Shown here: one piece after another, positions 43,512 through 51,211 of the stretch
Layout: each line of letters starts with the position of its first letter
Position numbering within the stretch: the stretch's first letter is position 1
NCBI GenBank assembly: GCA_963767685.1
Contig: CAVYEZ010000012.1
Location: forward strand, 186,001-250,000
DNA: 64,000 nucleotides
DNA from: Trebonia sp963767685
GTDB lineage: Bacteria; Actinomycetota; Actinomycetes; Streptosporangiales; Streptosporangiaceae
Direction of reading: 5' to 3'
The notes under the pieces: generated by a model
Databases searched by the model: none
What the model was told of the DNA's origin: nothing
What the model saw: only the letters and a program-made list of their open reading frames with translations
Position numbers and translations under genes: made by a program

Positions 43512-44759
43512 GTGGAGATAGCTCGAAGGCAGCTCGGCGAGAACACCCGGGCAGTCCACCTGCCGCCGCCACCGGAGACCAGCCAGCGACCGCTCGGCAC
43601 GCCGGTCTACCGGACCGCGGCGTGGGCGTTCTCATCGGCGCAGGAGTACGCGGCCGTCCTGGGCGACCAGGTGCCCGGGTACAGCTACAGCCGGATCGAC
43701 AACCCGACGGTGGACGCGTTCGCCCGGGCCGTCGCGGCGCTTGAGGGCGCGAACCTCTCCCGCTGGCCCGCGGCCCAGGCGTTCGCCTCCGGCATGGCGG
43801 CCATCTCGGGCGTGTTCATGACGTTCGCCCGGGCGGGCGCGCACGTGGTGGCGTCCGCCGCCGTCTACGGCGGCACGTACAGCCTGCTGCGCAACGTGCT
43901 GACGAGGTTCGGCGTCGAGACGGACTTCGTGGACATCACCGACCTTGACGCCGTGCGCGCGGCCATGCGGCCCTCGACGCGGATCATCTACGCCGAGACG
44001 ATCGCTAACCCGACCACGGCGGTGGCCGACCTGCGCCAGCTCGCCGAGATCGCGCACGAGCGCGGCGCGGTGTTCGTCGTCGACTCGACGCTCGCCCCGC
44101 CGGTGATCTGCCGCCCGCTCGAGCACGGCGCCGACCTCGTCGTGCACTCCGCGACCAAGTACATCGGCGGTCACTCCGACGTCACCGGCGGCGTCGTCAC
44201 CGGCTCGCTGGACCTGATCGGCCAGATCCGGGCGACGCGGATCGACACCGGCGGGTCACTGTCCCCCGACGACGCGTTCCTGCTCCGCCGCGGGCTCGAG
44301 ACGCTGCCCGTCCGGGTGCGCAGGCAGTCCGCCACCGCCTCGGTGTTCGCCGCCACGCTGGCCAAGCACCCGGCGGTCGCGTACGTCGACTACCCGGGGC
44401 TGCCGACGCACCCGGGGCACGAGCTGGCGCGGCGCACGTTCGACGTGGGTCCTGAAGGGGTCAGGTTCGGCGCGATCGTCACCGTCACGCCCTTCGGGGG
44501 GCGCGAGGCCGGGCTCGCGTTCGCGAGCGGCCTGCGGCTCGCGGCCCCGGCGTCCTCGCTCGGCGGCACGCACACGGTCGTCTCGCACGTGGCTTCGACC
44601 ACGCACCGGCAGCTCGACGACCGGGCCCTCGCCGCCGCCCGCATCGACCCGGGCGCGGTCCGCTTCGCCATCGGCCTCGAGGACTCGGAAGACCTGATCA
44701 GCGACGCCTTCGTGGCCCTTGAGTCCCTGGGCAGGCAAGTCTCCAACGGGGACCGGTAA
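43512..44759 (+). CDS. Trans-sulfuration PLP enzyme (cystathionine gamma-lyase-like)
   Basis: The protein has 415 residues. I start at GTG 43512, with GGAG about eight bases upstream; an in-frame TTG 43470 is less likely. It has the Cys/Met metabolism PLP-enzyme features: TRAVHLP near the N-terminus, YSYSRIDNPT, FASGMAAISGVFM, AETIANPTTAVADL and the PLP lysine in VVHSATKYIGGHSDVTGG. The family includes cystathionine gamma-synthase, gamma-lyase and methionine gamma-lyase, and sequence alone does not separate them. The location between gpsA and ddl is conserved in several actinobacteria. Confidence 0.85.
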   Translation: MEIARRQLGENTRAVHLPPPPETSQRPLGTPVYRTAAWAFSSAQEYAAVLGDQVPGYSYSRIDNPTVDAFARAVAALEGANLSRWPAAQAFASGMAAISGVFMTFARAGAHVVASAAVYGGTYSLLRNVLTRFGVETDFVDITDLDAVRAAMRPSTRIIYAETIANPTTAVADLRQLAEIAHERGAVFVVDSTLAPPVICRPLEHGADLVVHSATKYIGGHSDVTGGVVTGSLDLIGQIRATRIDTGGSLSPDDAFLLRRGLETLPVRVRRQSATASVFAATLAKHPAVAYVDYPGLPTHPGHELARRTFDVGPEGVRFGAIVTVTPFGGREAGLAFASGLRLAAPASSLGGTHTVVSHVASTTHRQLDDRALAAARIDPGAVRFAIGLEDSEDLISDAFVALESLGRQVSNGDR

Positions 44760-45011
44760 GCCGGAGGCGGAGCGACGCTCCCGTTCGGGATAAGTTCCGG
44801 TACCGGCGCCGACCCGCGGCCGCGCGCCGCCTCGCCGGCGCGGACGGCCGCGGGGTCGGCTGGCGGGTTTTGCCGCGGGCGCGCAAGTCAGGACATCGGG
44901 GGCTGCCAGCGGCTCCTCCCAGGAAAGATCACCGTCTTAATGCCGAGGCAATCATTTTTTTGCTGGTCAGCGGCTACCATCTTCGGGTTGACTGGAGCAT
45001 CGGAGGTGGGC

Positions 45012-46136
45012 ATGGGAACGGCACGCAAGGTCCGGGTCGCCGTGGTTTTCGGTGGGCGCAGCGCGGAGCACGCGGTGTCGTGCGCGAGCGCGGGGCTGGT
45101 GCTCGGTGCCATCGACCGGGACCGCTACGACGTGGTGCCGATCGGCATCGCCCGCGACGGGCGGTGGGTGCTGGCCTCCGGGGACCCGGCGCGGCTAGCG
45201 CTGTCCTCCGGCTGGTCGCCGTCGGTGGACGCGGTCGCGGTACCCGGCGTGTCCGTGACGCCCGCCGCCGGGCCGGGTGGCGGTGCGCTGGTGTTCAGCG
45301 GGGCTGCTGCCGTGCCGCCTGAACTGGGTGAGGTCGACGTCGTGCTGCCGCTGCTGCACGGGGCCTACGGCGAGGACGGGACGATCCAGGGGCTGCTCGA
45401 GATGGCCGGGATCACGTACGCGGGCGCGGGGGTGCTCGCGAGCGCCGTCGGCATGGACAAGGAGTACATGAAGCTCCTGTTCGAGGCCCGCGGGCTGCCC
45501 ATCGGGCCGTACGTGGTGGTGCGGGACCGGGACTGGGGCGCCTCGGCTTCCTCGAGTGAGCGCAAGCGGGTGCTCGACGACGTCGCCGAGCTCGGCTGGC
45601 CGGTGTTCGTCAAGCCGGCCAGGGGCGGGTCCTCGATCGGGACGTCGCTCGTGTCCGGGCCTGACTCGCTCGAGGCGGCGATCGAGGAGGCGCGCCGGTA
45701 CGACACGAAGGTGCTCGTCGAGGCCGCGGTTGAGGGCGCCGAGGTCGAGTGCGCCGTGCTCGAGGGGCTCGACGGGGGTGCTCCCGAGGCTTCCGTGCCC
45801 GGCATGATCGTGGTCGACCCCCACTCCACCTGGTACGACTTCGAGGCCAAGTACCTGGCCGGTGAGTCGCGGATGGAGATACCGGCGCCGCTTCCCCCGG
45901 AGGTGTCGTCGCGGGTGCGCTCCCTCGCGTGCGCGGCGTTCGACGCGATCGACTGCGCGGGGCTCGCGCGGGTGGACTTCTTCTACACGAACTCCGACGA
46001 GGTCCTGGTGAACGAGATCAACACCATGCCGGGGATGACGCCGACCTCGGGGTTCCCGATGATGTGGGCGGCCACCGGGCTCCCGCTGCCGGAGCTCATC
46101 GACCGGATCATCACGACCGCGCTGGCGAAGCCGTAA
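45012..46136 (+). CDS. ddl: D-alanine--D-alanine ligase
   Basis: The enzyme makes D-Ala-D-Ala for peptidoglycan. The protein has 374 residues from ATG 45012, with GGAGGT five bases upstream. It has VVFGGRSAEHAVSCASAG (N-terminal motif), LPLLHGAYGEDGTIQGLLEM, the ATP-grasp FVKPARGGSSIGTS, VECAVLEG and ARVDFFYTNSDEVLVNEINT with metal ligands, then MPGMTPTSGFPMMW. The frame is open upstream to 44940 but that part is not conserved. A two-step hairpin follows the stop. Confidence 0.95.
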   Translation: MGTARKVRVAVVFGGRSAEHAVSCASAGLVLGAIDRDRYDVVPIGIARDGRWVLASGDPARLALSSGWSPSVDAVAVPGVSVTPAAGPGGGALVFSGAAAVPPELGEVDVVLPLLHGAYGEDGTIQGLLEMAGITYAGAGVLASAVGMDKEYMKLLFEARGLPIGPYVVVRDRDWGASASSSERKRVLDDVAELGWPVFVKPARGGSSIGTSLVSGPDSLEAAIEEARRYDTKVLVEAAVEGAEVECAVLEGLDGGAPEASVPGMIVVDPHSTWYDFEAKYLAGESRMEIPAPLPPEVSSRVRSLACAAFDAIDCAGLARVDFFYTNSDEVLVNEINTMPGMTPTSGFPMMWAATGLPLPELIDRIITTALAKP

Positions 46137-46209
46137 CGGGGTTTCCGGGAGGCGTTAAGCCTGCTTGCTGGCAGGCCCTGACGGCACGCCGGGCTAGCGG
46201 GCGCGAGAC

Positions 46210-46276
46210 AACGCACGGCGGCAGCGGAGGTCATTCCCCCGTGCCGCCGTGCGTTCTGGCGCGGACGCGCGTCCGC
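46210..46276. terminator. Inverted repeats between convergent ddl and HU, probable bidirectional terminator
   Basis: AACGCACGGCGGCA (46210-46223) and TGCCGCCGTGCGTT (46242-46255) are perfect 14-bp arms with an 18-base loop. A second palindrome GCGGACGC-GCGTCCGC (46261-46276) ends six bases before the HU stop codon. There is no long T tract, so efficiency is uncertain, but the position between convergent genes supports a terminator role. Confidence 0.65.
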
Positions 46277-46281
46277 GTTAC

Positions 46282-46608
46282 TTACTTCTTCTTGGTCGAC
46301 CGGGCGGCCGGCTTGGCTGGCGCCGCCGGCTTGCCACCGCCGTTGACCAGGGCCTTGAAGTCGGCACCGGGACGGAACTTGGGCACCGACTGGGCGGCCA
46401 CGTGAATCTCGGCACCGGTTGCGGGGTTCCGCGCCGTACGAGCGGGGCGATCGCTCTTCTCGAAGACGCCGAAGCCGGTGATGGCGACCTTGTCGCCATC
46501 GGCCACTGCCGACTGGATGGTCTCAAGGACCGCGTTCAGCGCCTCGGTCGCGGACTTCTTGTCCCCCAGGCGACCTGAGAGCGCGTCGATCAGATCACGC
46601 TTGTTCAT
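46282..46608 (-). CDS. hup: HU-family DNA-binding protein (short Lys/Pro/Ala tail)
   Basis: The protein has 108 residues from ATG 46608, with GGAG seven bases before; the frame open further upstream is not conserved. It begins MNKRDLIDALSGRLGDKKSA and has GDKVAITGFGVFEKSDRPAR and ARNPATGAEIHVAAQSVPKF. The C-terminus is a Lys/Pro/Ala tail ending RSTKKK, shorter than the mycobacterial extended tail. A nucleoid protein that bends DNA. It is a neighbour of leuD in related genomes. Confidence 0.93.
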   Translation of the reverse strand: MNKRDLIDALSGRLGDKKSATEALNAVLETIQSAVADGDKVAITGFGVFEKSDRPARTARNPATGAEIHVAAQSVPKFRPGADFKALVNGGGKPAAPAKPAARSTKKK

Positions 46609-46879
46609 ATTCACTCCTGCGTTCCCCCACGGGAGGCCGCGCTTGTGGCTGCTCGCCTGGGCCACGACCCCTGACCAGCCCGAAATTAGGCGATCAGGCG
46701 CGCGCGCACAATAACCTTGCCGAATATTGCCCGGCGTGTCGGGGCTTTTCGCTGGCGATTTTTCGGCTTCCGACTGAAATGTCCAGAAATTTCAGGCAGG
46801 GAGGCCAGAGGGCCGGCGGGCACGCTGTTCTGGCTTGCGGGCGATGCGGGCAGGGCGGACCGGGGCCCGGCCTGAGCGC

Positions 46880-46928
46880 GATCGGGGATACTTTGGGCCC
46901 CTGGAGGGGGCCCTTTGTATCCCCGATC
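46880..46928. other. Long hairpin-forming palindrome downstream of leuD
   Basis: The outer arms GATCGGGGATAC (46880-46891) and GTATCCCCGATC (46917-46928) are perfect 12-bp complements. After a TTT/TTT internal loop, GGGCCCC (46895-46901) pairs with GGGGCCC (46907-46913) around TGGAG. No T tract flanks it. It could be a terminator, an RNA-processing hairpin or part of the adjacent repeat element. The rest of 46609-46973 shows no gene. Confidence 0.7.
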
Positions 46929-46973
46929 ACGGCCGCCGGGCAAGCCTGAGCGCGAGCGCGGGTAACCCTGAGC

Positions 46974-47228
46974 GCGAGCCGAAGCGCGCCGCCGGCGTTT
47001 TCGGACTGAGGAGCGCGGGAGCCTCCCCGTGAGCCGAAGGGCGCGCCCCTGTCCTCGGACTGAGGAGCGAGGGAGCGAGGAACGAGCGGACGAGCGGACG
47101 AGCGGACGAGGGAGAAGACAGGGGTCCCGAGCGCCCGGAGGCGAGCGGGGCAGCACAGCACGAGCGACTAAGCGACGAGGGAGAAAACGCCGGCCTCGGG
47201 GCGCGCGGAGGCGAGCGCGGGTAACACT
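46974..47228. repeat. Intergenic GC-rich repeat array, modules A and B (locus 2)
   Basis: Two A units start at about 46974 and 47029. B-like units at about 47089 and 47161 follow; the last is nearly identical to the B unit at 27982. The internal stretch GAGCGGACGAGCGGACGAGC is a further short expansion of 10-bp steps. The array extends into the 3' end of leuD, supplying the LeuD C-terminus and stop codon. Confidence 0.85.
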
Positions 47229-47824
47229 GCCGGGAGGAAGGACGGGCGGCTGGCCTCGAAGGCGGAGATCGCGTCCTCGTGGCGGAGGGTCAGGCCGATG
47301 TCGTCCAGGCCCTCCATGAGGCGCCAGCGGGTGTAGTCGTCGATCTGGAACGGCTCCACCAGGTCCTCCGCCAGGCCGCCGCCGGAGACGCGCACCTCAC
47401 GCTGGTCGAGGTCCACGGTGACCTGGGCGGGCGGCTCGGCCTCGGCCGCGTCCTGGATGAGCGCCACGGCCTTCTCCGGCAGGACCACGGGGAGCAGGCC
47501 CGCCTTGGTGGAGTTGTTGCGGAAGATGTCGCCGAACCTGGGCGCGATCACGGCGCGGAAGCCGTAGTCGAGCAGCGCCCAGACCGCGTGCTCCCTGGAC
47601 GAGCCGGTGCCGAAGTCCAGGCCGGCCACGAGGATCGTCGCGCCCTCGTAGCGCGGCTGGTTCAGTACGAAGGACGGGTCCTCGCGCCAGGCCGCGAACA
47701 GCCCGTCGCCGAACCCGTCGCGGGTGACCCGCTTGAGGTACACGGCCGGGATGATCTGGTCGGTGTCGACGTTGGTGCGGCGCAGCGGCACGGCCCGCCC
47801 GGTGTGCGTGACGAACGGTTCCAT
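47168..47824 (-). CDS. leuD: 3-isopropylmalate dehydratase small subunit (C-terminal tail from a repeat)
   Basis: Together with LeuC it isomerises 2-isopropylmalate to 3-isopropylmalate in leucine synthesis. The protein has 218 residues. It starts MEPFVTHTGRAVPLRRTNVD and has TDQIIPAVYLKR, LDFGTGSSREHAVWALLDYG and IAPRFGDIFRNNSTKAGLLP, the aconitase swivel domain. Usual LeuD ends near FEASRPSFLP; here about 18 more residues (LPALASARPEAGVFSLVA) come from repeat module B. It lies 16 bp downstream of leuC. Confidence 0.94.
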   Translation of the reverse strand: MEPFVTHTGRAVPLRRTNVDTDQIIPAVYLKRVTRDGFGDGLFAAWREDPSFVLNQPRYEGATILVAGLDFGTGSSREHAVWALLDYGFRAVIAPRFGDIFRNNSTKAGLLPVVLPEKAVALIQDAAEAEPPAQVTVDLDQREVRVSGGGLAEDLVEPFQIDDYTRWRLMEGLDDIGLTLRHEDAISAFEASRPSFLPAVLPALASARPEAGVFSLVA

Positions 47825-47840
47825 GATGGTCGCGGTCTCC

Positions 47841-49268
47841 TTACAGGTCGGCGGGGGCGGTCAGGCGGCCGGTGACGGCCGTGGCGGCGGCGACCGCCGG
47901 GGACACCAGGTGGGTGCGGCCGCCCTTGCCCTGGCGGCCCTCGAAGTTCCGGTTCGAGGTGGACGCGGAGCGCTCACCCGGCTGGAGCGTGTCCGGGTTC
48001 ATGCCCAGGCACATCGAGCAGCCGGCGCTCCGCCACTCGGCCCCCGCCGCGGTGAACACCGCGTTGAGCCCCTCGGTCTCGGCCTGCGCCCGGACCTGCA
48101 TCGAGCCGGGGACGACCAGCATGCGGACGCCGTCGGCGACCTTGCGGCCCTTGATGACGCCCGCGGCGACGCGCAGGTCCTCGATCCGGCCGTTCGTGCA
48201 GGAGCCGACGAACACCGTGTCGACCTTGATGTCCTTGAGCGGGGTGCCCGCGGTCAGGCCCATGTACGTGAGGGCGCGCTCGGTGCCGTTCGGGTCCTTG
48301 GTCTCCCCCGGTGCCGGGACGCGCGCGCCGAGCGGCAGCGCCTGGCCCGGGTTGGTGCCCCAGGTGACGTAGGGGGTGAGCGTGGTCGCGTCGATCGTGA
48401 CCTCGTGGTCGAAGACCGCGCCCTCGTCGGTGACCAGCGACTTCCAGTACCCGACGGCCGCGTCCCAGTCGGCGCCCGCGGGCGCGTGCGGGCGGCCCTT
48501 GAGGTACTCGAACGTGGTCTCGTCCGGGGCGATGAGCCCGGCGCGCGCGCCCGCCTCGATGGACATGTTGCAGACGGTCAGGCGGCCCTCCATGGACAGC
48601 GACCTGATCGCCTCGCCGCGGTACTCGACGATGTAGCCCTGGCCGCCGCCGGTGCCGATCTGGCCGATGATCGCGAGGATCAGGTCCTTGGCGGACACGC
48701 CGTCCGGCAGCGCGCCCTCCACGTTGATCGCCATGGTCTTGGGCTTGATCTGCGGAAGCGTCTGCGTCGCGAGCACGTGCTCGACCTCGCTGGTGCCGAT
48801 GCCGAAGGCGATCGCGCCGAACGCGCCGTGCGTGGAGGTGTGCGAGTCGCCGCAGACGATCGTCATGCCCGGCTGGGTGAGGCCGAGCTGCGGGCCGATC
48901 ACGTGCACGATGCCCTGGCTGGCGTCGCCCATCGGGTGCAGCCGGACGCCGAACTCGGCGGCGTTCTTGCGCAGCGTCTCGAGTTGCAGGCGGGAGACCG
49001 GGTCGGACACCGGGCTGCCGGGACCCTCGATCGGCGTTCCGGGGCCGATGCCGGGGGTCGTCGGAACGTTGTGGTCCTCGGTCGCGAGCGTGAGGTCGGG
49101 CCGCCTCACCTTGCGGCCGGCCGCGCGCAGGCCGTCGAAGGCCTGGGCGCTGGTGACCTCGTGCACGAGGTGCAGGTCGATGAAGAGCAGGTCGGGCTCA
49201 CCCTGCTGGCTGCGCACCACGTGGGCGTCCCAGATCTTCTCCGCGAGCGTGCGAGGCGCGCTGCTCAT
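47841..49268 (-). CDS. leuC: 3-isopropylmalate dehydratase large subunit
   Basis: The [4Fe-4S] catalytic subunit has 475 residues. I choose ATG 49268 (AAGGAG nine bases upstream) over ATG 49277, which would leave no spacing, and over upstream codons. It has RTLAEKIWDAHVV, FIDLHLVHEVTSAQAFDGLR, CGDSHTSTHGAFGAIAFGIG and the cluster cysteines in VGSCTNGRIEDL and CSMCLGMNPD. It forms an operon with leuD and is divergent from ndgR, with the shared upstream region carrying three IclR-type motifs. Confidence 0.95.
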   Translation of the reverse strand: MSSAPRTLAEKIWDAHVVRSQQGEPDLLFIDLHLVHEVTSAQAFDGLRAAGRKVRRPDLTLATEDHNVPTTPGIGPGTPIEGPGSPVSDPVSRLQLETLRKNAAEFGVRLHPMGDASQGIVHVIGPQLGLTQPGMTIVCGDSHTSTHGAFGAIAFGIGTSEVEHVLATQTLPQIKPKTMAINVEGALPDGVSAKDLILAIIGQIGTGGGQGYIVEYRGEAIRSLSMEGRLTVCNMSIEAGARAGLIAPDETTFEYLKGRPHAPAGADWDAAVGYWKSLVTDEGAVFDHEVTIDATTLTPYVTWGTNPGQALPLGARVPAPGETKDPNGTERALTYMGLTAGTPLKDIKVDTVFVGSCTNGRIEDLRVAAGVIKGRKVADGVRMLVVPGSMQVRAQAETEGLNAVFTAAGAEWRSAGCSMCLGMNPDTLQPGERSASTSNRNFEGRQGKGGRTHLVSPAVAAATAVTGRLTAPADL

Positions 49269-49343
49269 GCGGTCCATCTCCTTAGGCTGTGTCCTACGCG
49301 CTTCTTCGCGCGGAGCCGTCTCGACTTGCATCTCACGATTTGA

Positions 49344-49438
49344 GACGGCAGTATCAGTACATGAGCGATACTACCGTCCGTCATCTCCGCCCGCGGGCTT
49401 GGCCGACGATTGATCTCGAATTTTGAGACGGTAATATC
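49344..49438. promoter_or_regulatory. Three copies of an NdgR-type operator motif between leuC and ndgR
   Basis: The 12-base motif GACGG(T/C)A(G/A)TATC occurs at 49344-49355 (plus), 49367-49378 (minus, GATACTACCGTC) and 49427-49438 (plus). The first two face each other as an inverted repeat with an 11-base spacer. The first and third are also an 18-base direct repeat (TTGAGACGG...TATCAG). The third ends five bases before the ndgR ATG and includes TAATAT, a possible -10. IclR-family NdgR is known to regulate leuCD and itself in Streptomyces. Confidence 0.75.
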
Positions 49439-49443
49439 AGAAT

Positions 49444-50172
49444 ATGGACAATGCTAGCGGTGTCGGCGTGCTCGACAAGGCCGTTTCCGTGCTGGCCGCC
49501 GTGGAGAGCGGTCCCGCCACGCTCGCGCAGCTCGTGGCCGCGACAGGGCTGGCGCGCCCGACGACGCACCGTATCGCGGTCGCCCTCGAGCATCACCGGC
49601 TGCTGGCCAGGGACGTGCAGGGCCGGTTCATCCTCGGCCCCCGGGTCGCCGAGCTCGCCTCGGCCGCCGGCGAGGACCGGCTGCTGGCGGTCTCTCAGCC
49701 CGTGCTGACCCAGCTGCGCGACGTGACCGGGGAAAGCGCGCAGCTGTACCGCAGGCAGGCCGACGTCCGGGTCTGCGTGGCCGCCGCCGAGCGGGCCAGC
49801 GGCCTGCGGGACACGGTGCCCATCGGCGCGGCGCTGCCGATGACCGCGGGCTCGGCCGCGCAGATCCTGCTCGCCTGGGAGGAGGGCGAAAGGATGCACC
49901 GGGGACTGCGCGGCGCCAAGTTCACCGCCACCACCCTCGCCGGCGTGCGCAGGCGCGGCTGGGCGGCGAGCGCCGCCGAGCGGGAACTCGGCGTGGCTTC
50001 CGTCTCCGCCCCCGTGCGCGGCACGGGCGGCAAGGTACTCGCCGCCATCTCCGTGTCCGGGCCGATCGAGCGGCTGACCCGGTCGCCGGGGCGGCTGCAC
50101 GGCAATGCGGTCGTCACGGCAGGCGAGCGAATAAGCGAGCTCCTCCGCGCCGACTCCACGCCGCACTCCTAG
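49444..50172 (+). CDS. ndgR: IclR-family regulator NdgR
   Basis: The protein has 242 residues. The N-terminal winged HTH reads VLDKAVSVLAAVESGPATLA, ATGLARPTTHRIAVALEHHR and the C-terminal GAF-like domain follows (AQLYRRQADVRVCVAAAERA, and GAALPMTAGSAAQILLAWEE). In Streptomyces, NdgR regulates leuCD and other amino acid genes and is divergent from leuC, exactly as here. The start is ATG 49444; the operator/-10 lies so close upstream that the mRNA may be leaderless. Confidence 0.93.
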   Translation: MDNASGVGVLDKAVSVLAAVESGPATLAQLVAATGLARPTTHRIAVALEHHRLLARDVQGRFILGPRVAELASAAGEDRLLAVSQPVLTQLRDVTGESAQLYRRQADVRVCVAAAERASGLRDTVPIGAALPMTAGSAAQILLAWEEGERMHRGLRGAKFTATTLAGVRRRGWAASAAERELGVASVSAPVRGTGGKVLAAISVSGPIERLTRSPGRLHGNAVVTAGERISELLRADSTPHS

Positions 50173-51211
50173 CGCCGGCGGGCCTTGCATCTGGCCCGGT
50201 CCCTGGCGGCGGACATGAAGGTGGCGCGTCAGCTCCTGGCCGCGCGGATCCAGGGCGGTGCGGCTCAGGCGGTGGCCGGCGCTGGCCGGGCCATGCGCGG
50301 CGCACGGACACCGCGCATGGGCGGGCGGTCCTGCCCCGCGCGATGGGGCCGCAGGTCGGCCTGGTGCCGGTCGGCTCGGTGCTGGTCGGTCCGGGGGCCG
50401 GGGAGAGACTGGTCGGGGCCGGCGCTTCCGTGCCGCTGCCCGCGGGCTTGGCCGCCCGGCCCAGGTCGCGGCGGTAGCTGCCCGCGGGAGCGCTTCAGCT
50501 CCGCGACGGCGCCGAGTGCGAGGATGACCGACAGCACGATCATGACAAGGGTCAGAAGGCCACACGGAAGACCAGGCGCGAAGCGGTGGGGACGGGCGGC
50601 GCGGAACTGGGTCGAACGGGCCGTTAGCAGGGGGACTTTTCTTAGGACGGATCATTTGCCGGCCCTGGCGTGTTTTGTTTCGCGCTCGGAAGAGTTTCCG
50701 CGTTAAATCGGCGACCCCGCCCAGAGAGCGGGGATTTCCTTCGCAGAACGGACCGGGAACGAACGAACCGGGAACGAACGCGGACGAGCCGGCGGGAACG
50801 AACGGGGACGGGCCGAATGACGGCCGGCGGGATCGGCGGGCCGGTCGAATGATGAGCGGCGGGGCTAGCGGGGACTGCTGCTGCGGCTCATGGGGGTGGA
50901 GCTTGCTGGTGGTGGGTAATTTCGCGGGTGAGGTTATTGGGGCCTGTGAGGTGAATTGTGGGCCGGGCCGGGTGCTGGGGGGCGAATGGGCGGGGGCCGG
51001 CGGTGTTGCGGCTGGTGGGTCGGCGGGATCAGAGGGTATCTACTCGTCACTGGGGGATGTCCTGGCTCGGGCGCAACAGTGGGATCAAAAACCAACAATC
51101 TTCACGAAACGGGTAAAAGTTACCGCATCCGAAGATCGTTACTCCTACCGCTTGCCCGCCTCTCGGTTTTAGCCTCGAATCAGGGCCAGAAGCGAGAGGA
51201 GTGCCACGAAT
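50173..51211. other. 1-kb region between ndgR and pntAA without a clear gene
   Basis: Several long frames on both strands look composition-driven. One minus-strand segment (50265-50543) begins MIVLSVILALGAVAELKRSR, and the same frame upstream reads FAPGLPCGLLTLV, together a convincing membrane helix, but its C-terminal part has poor codon structure. Also present are a CRISPR-repeat-like element (50711-50740), three CCGGGAACGAACG-like units (50750-50815) and a G-rich stretch (about 50860-51060) with many GGG runs. No tRNA genes were found here although Streptomyces has some beside ndgR. Confidence 0.4.
50711..50740. repeat. Solitary type I-E CRISPR-repeat-like hairpin
   Basis: The core CCCCGC-ccagaga-GCGGGG with flanking GCGA and ATTTCCT has the palindromic layout of type I-E repeats and shares CCCAGAGA with the element at 28391-28419. 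No second copy lies within spacer distance and no cas gene is seen. Confidence 0.35.

Noticed and set aside
47029..47319. 96-codon plus-strand frame across repeat locus 2
   Set aside because: Composed of repeat units read by chance and antisense to leuD.
50185..50706. 173-codon plus-strand frame downstream of ndgR
   Set aside because: Arg/Trp/Ser-rich composition typical of a spurious high-GC frame; a minus-strand frame over the same DNA has a more convincing membrane helix.
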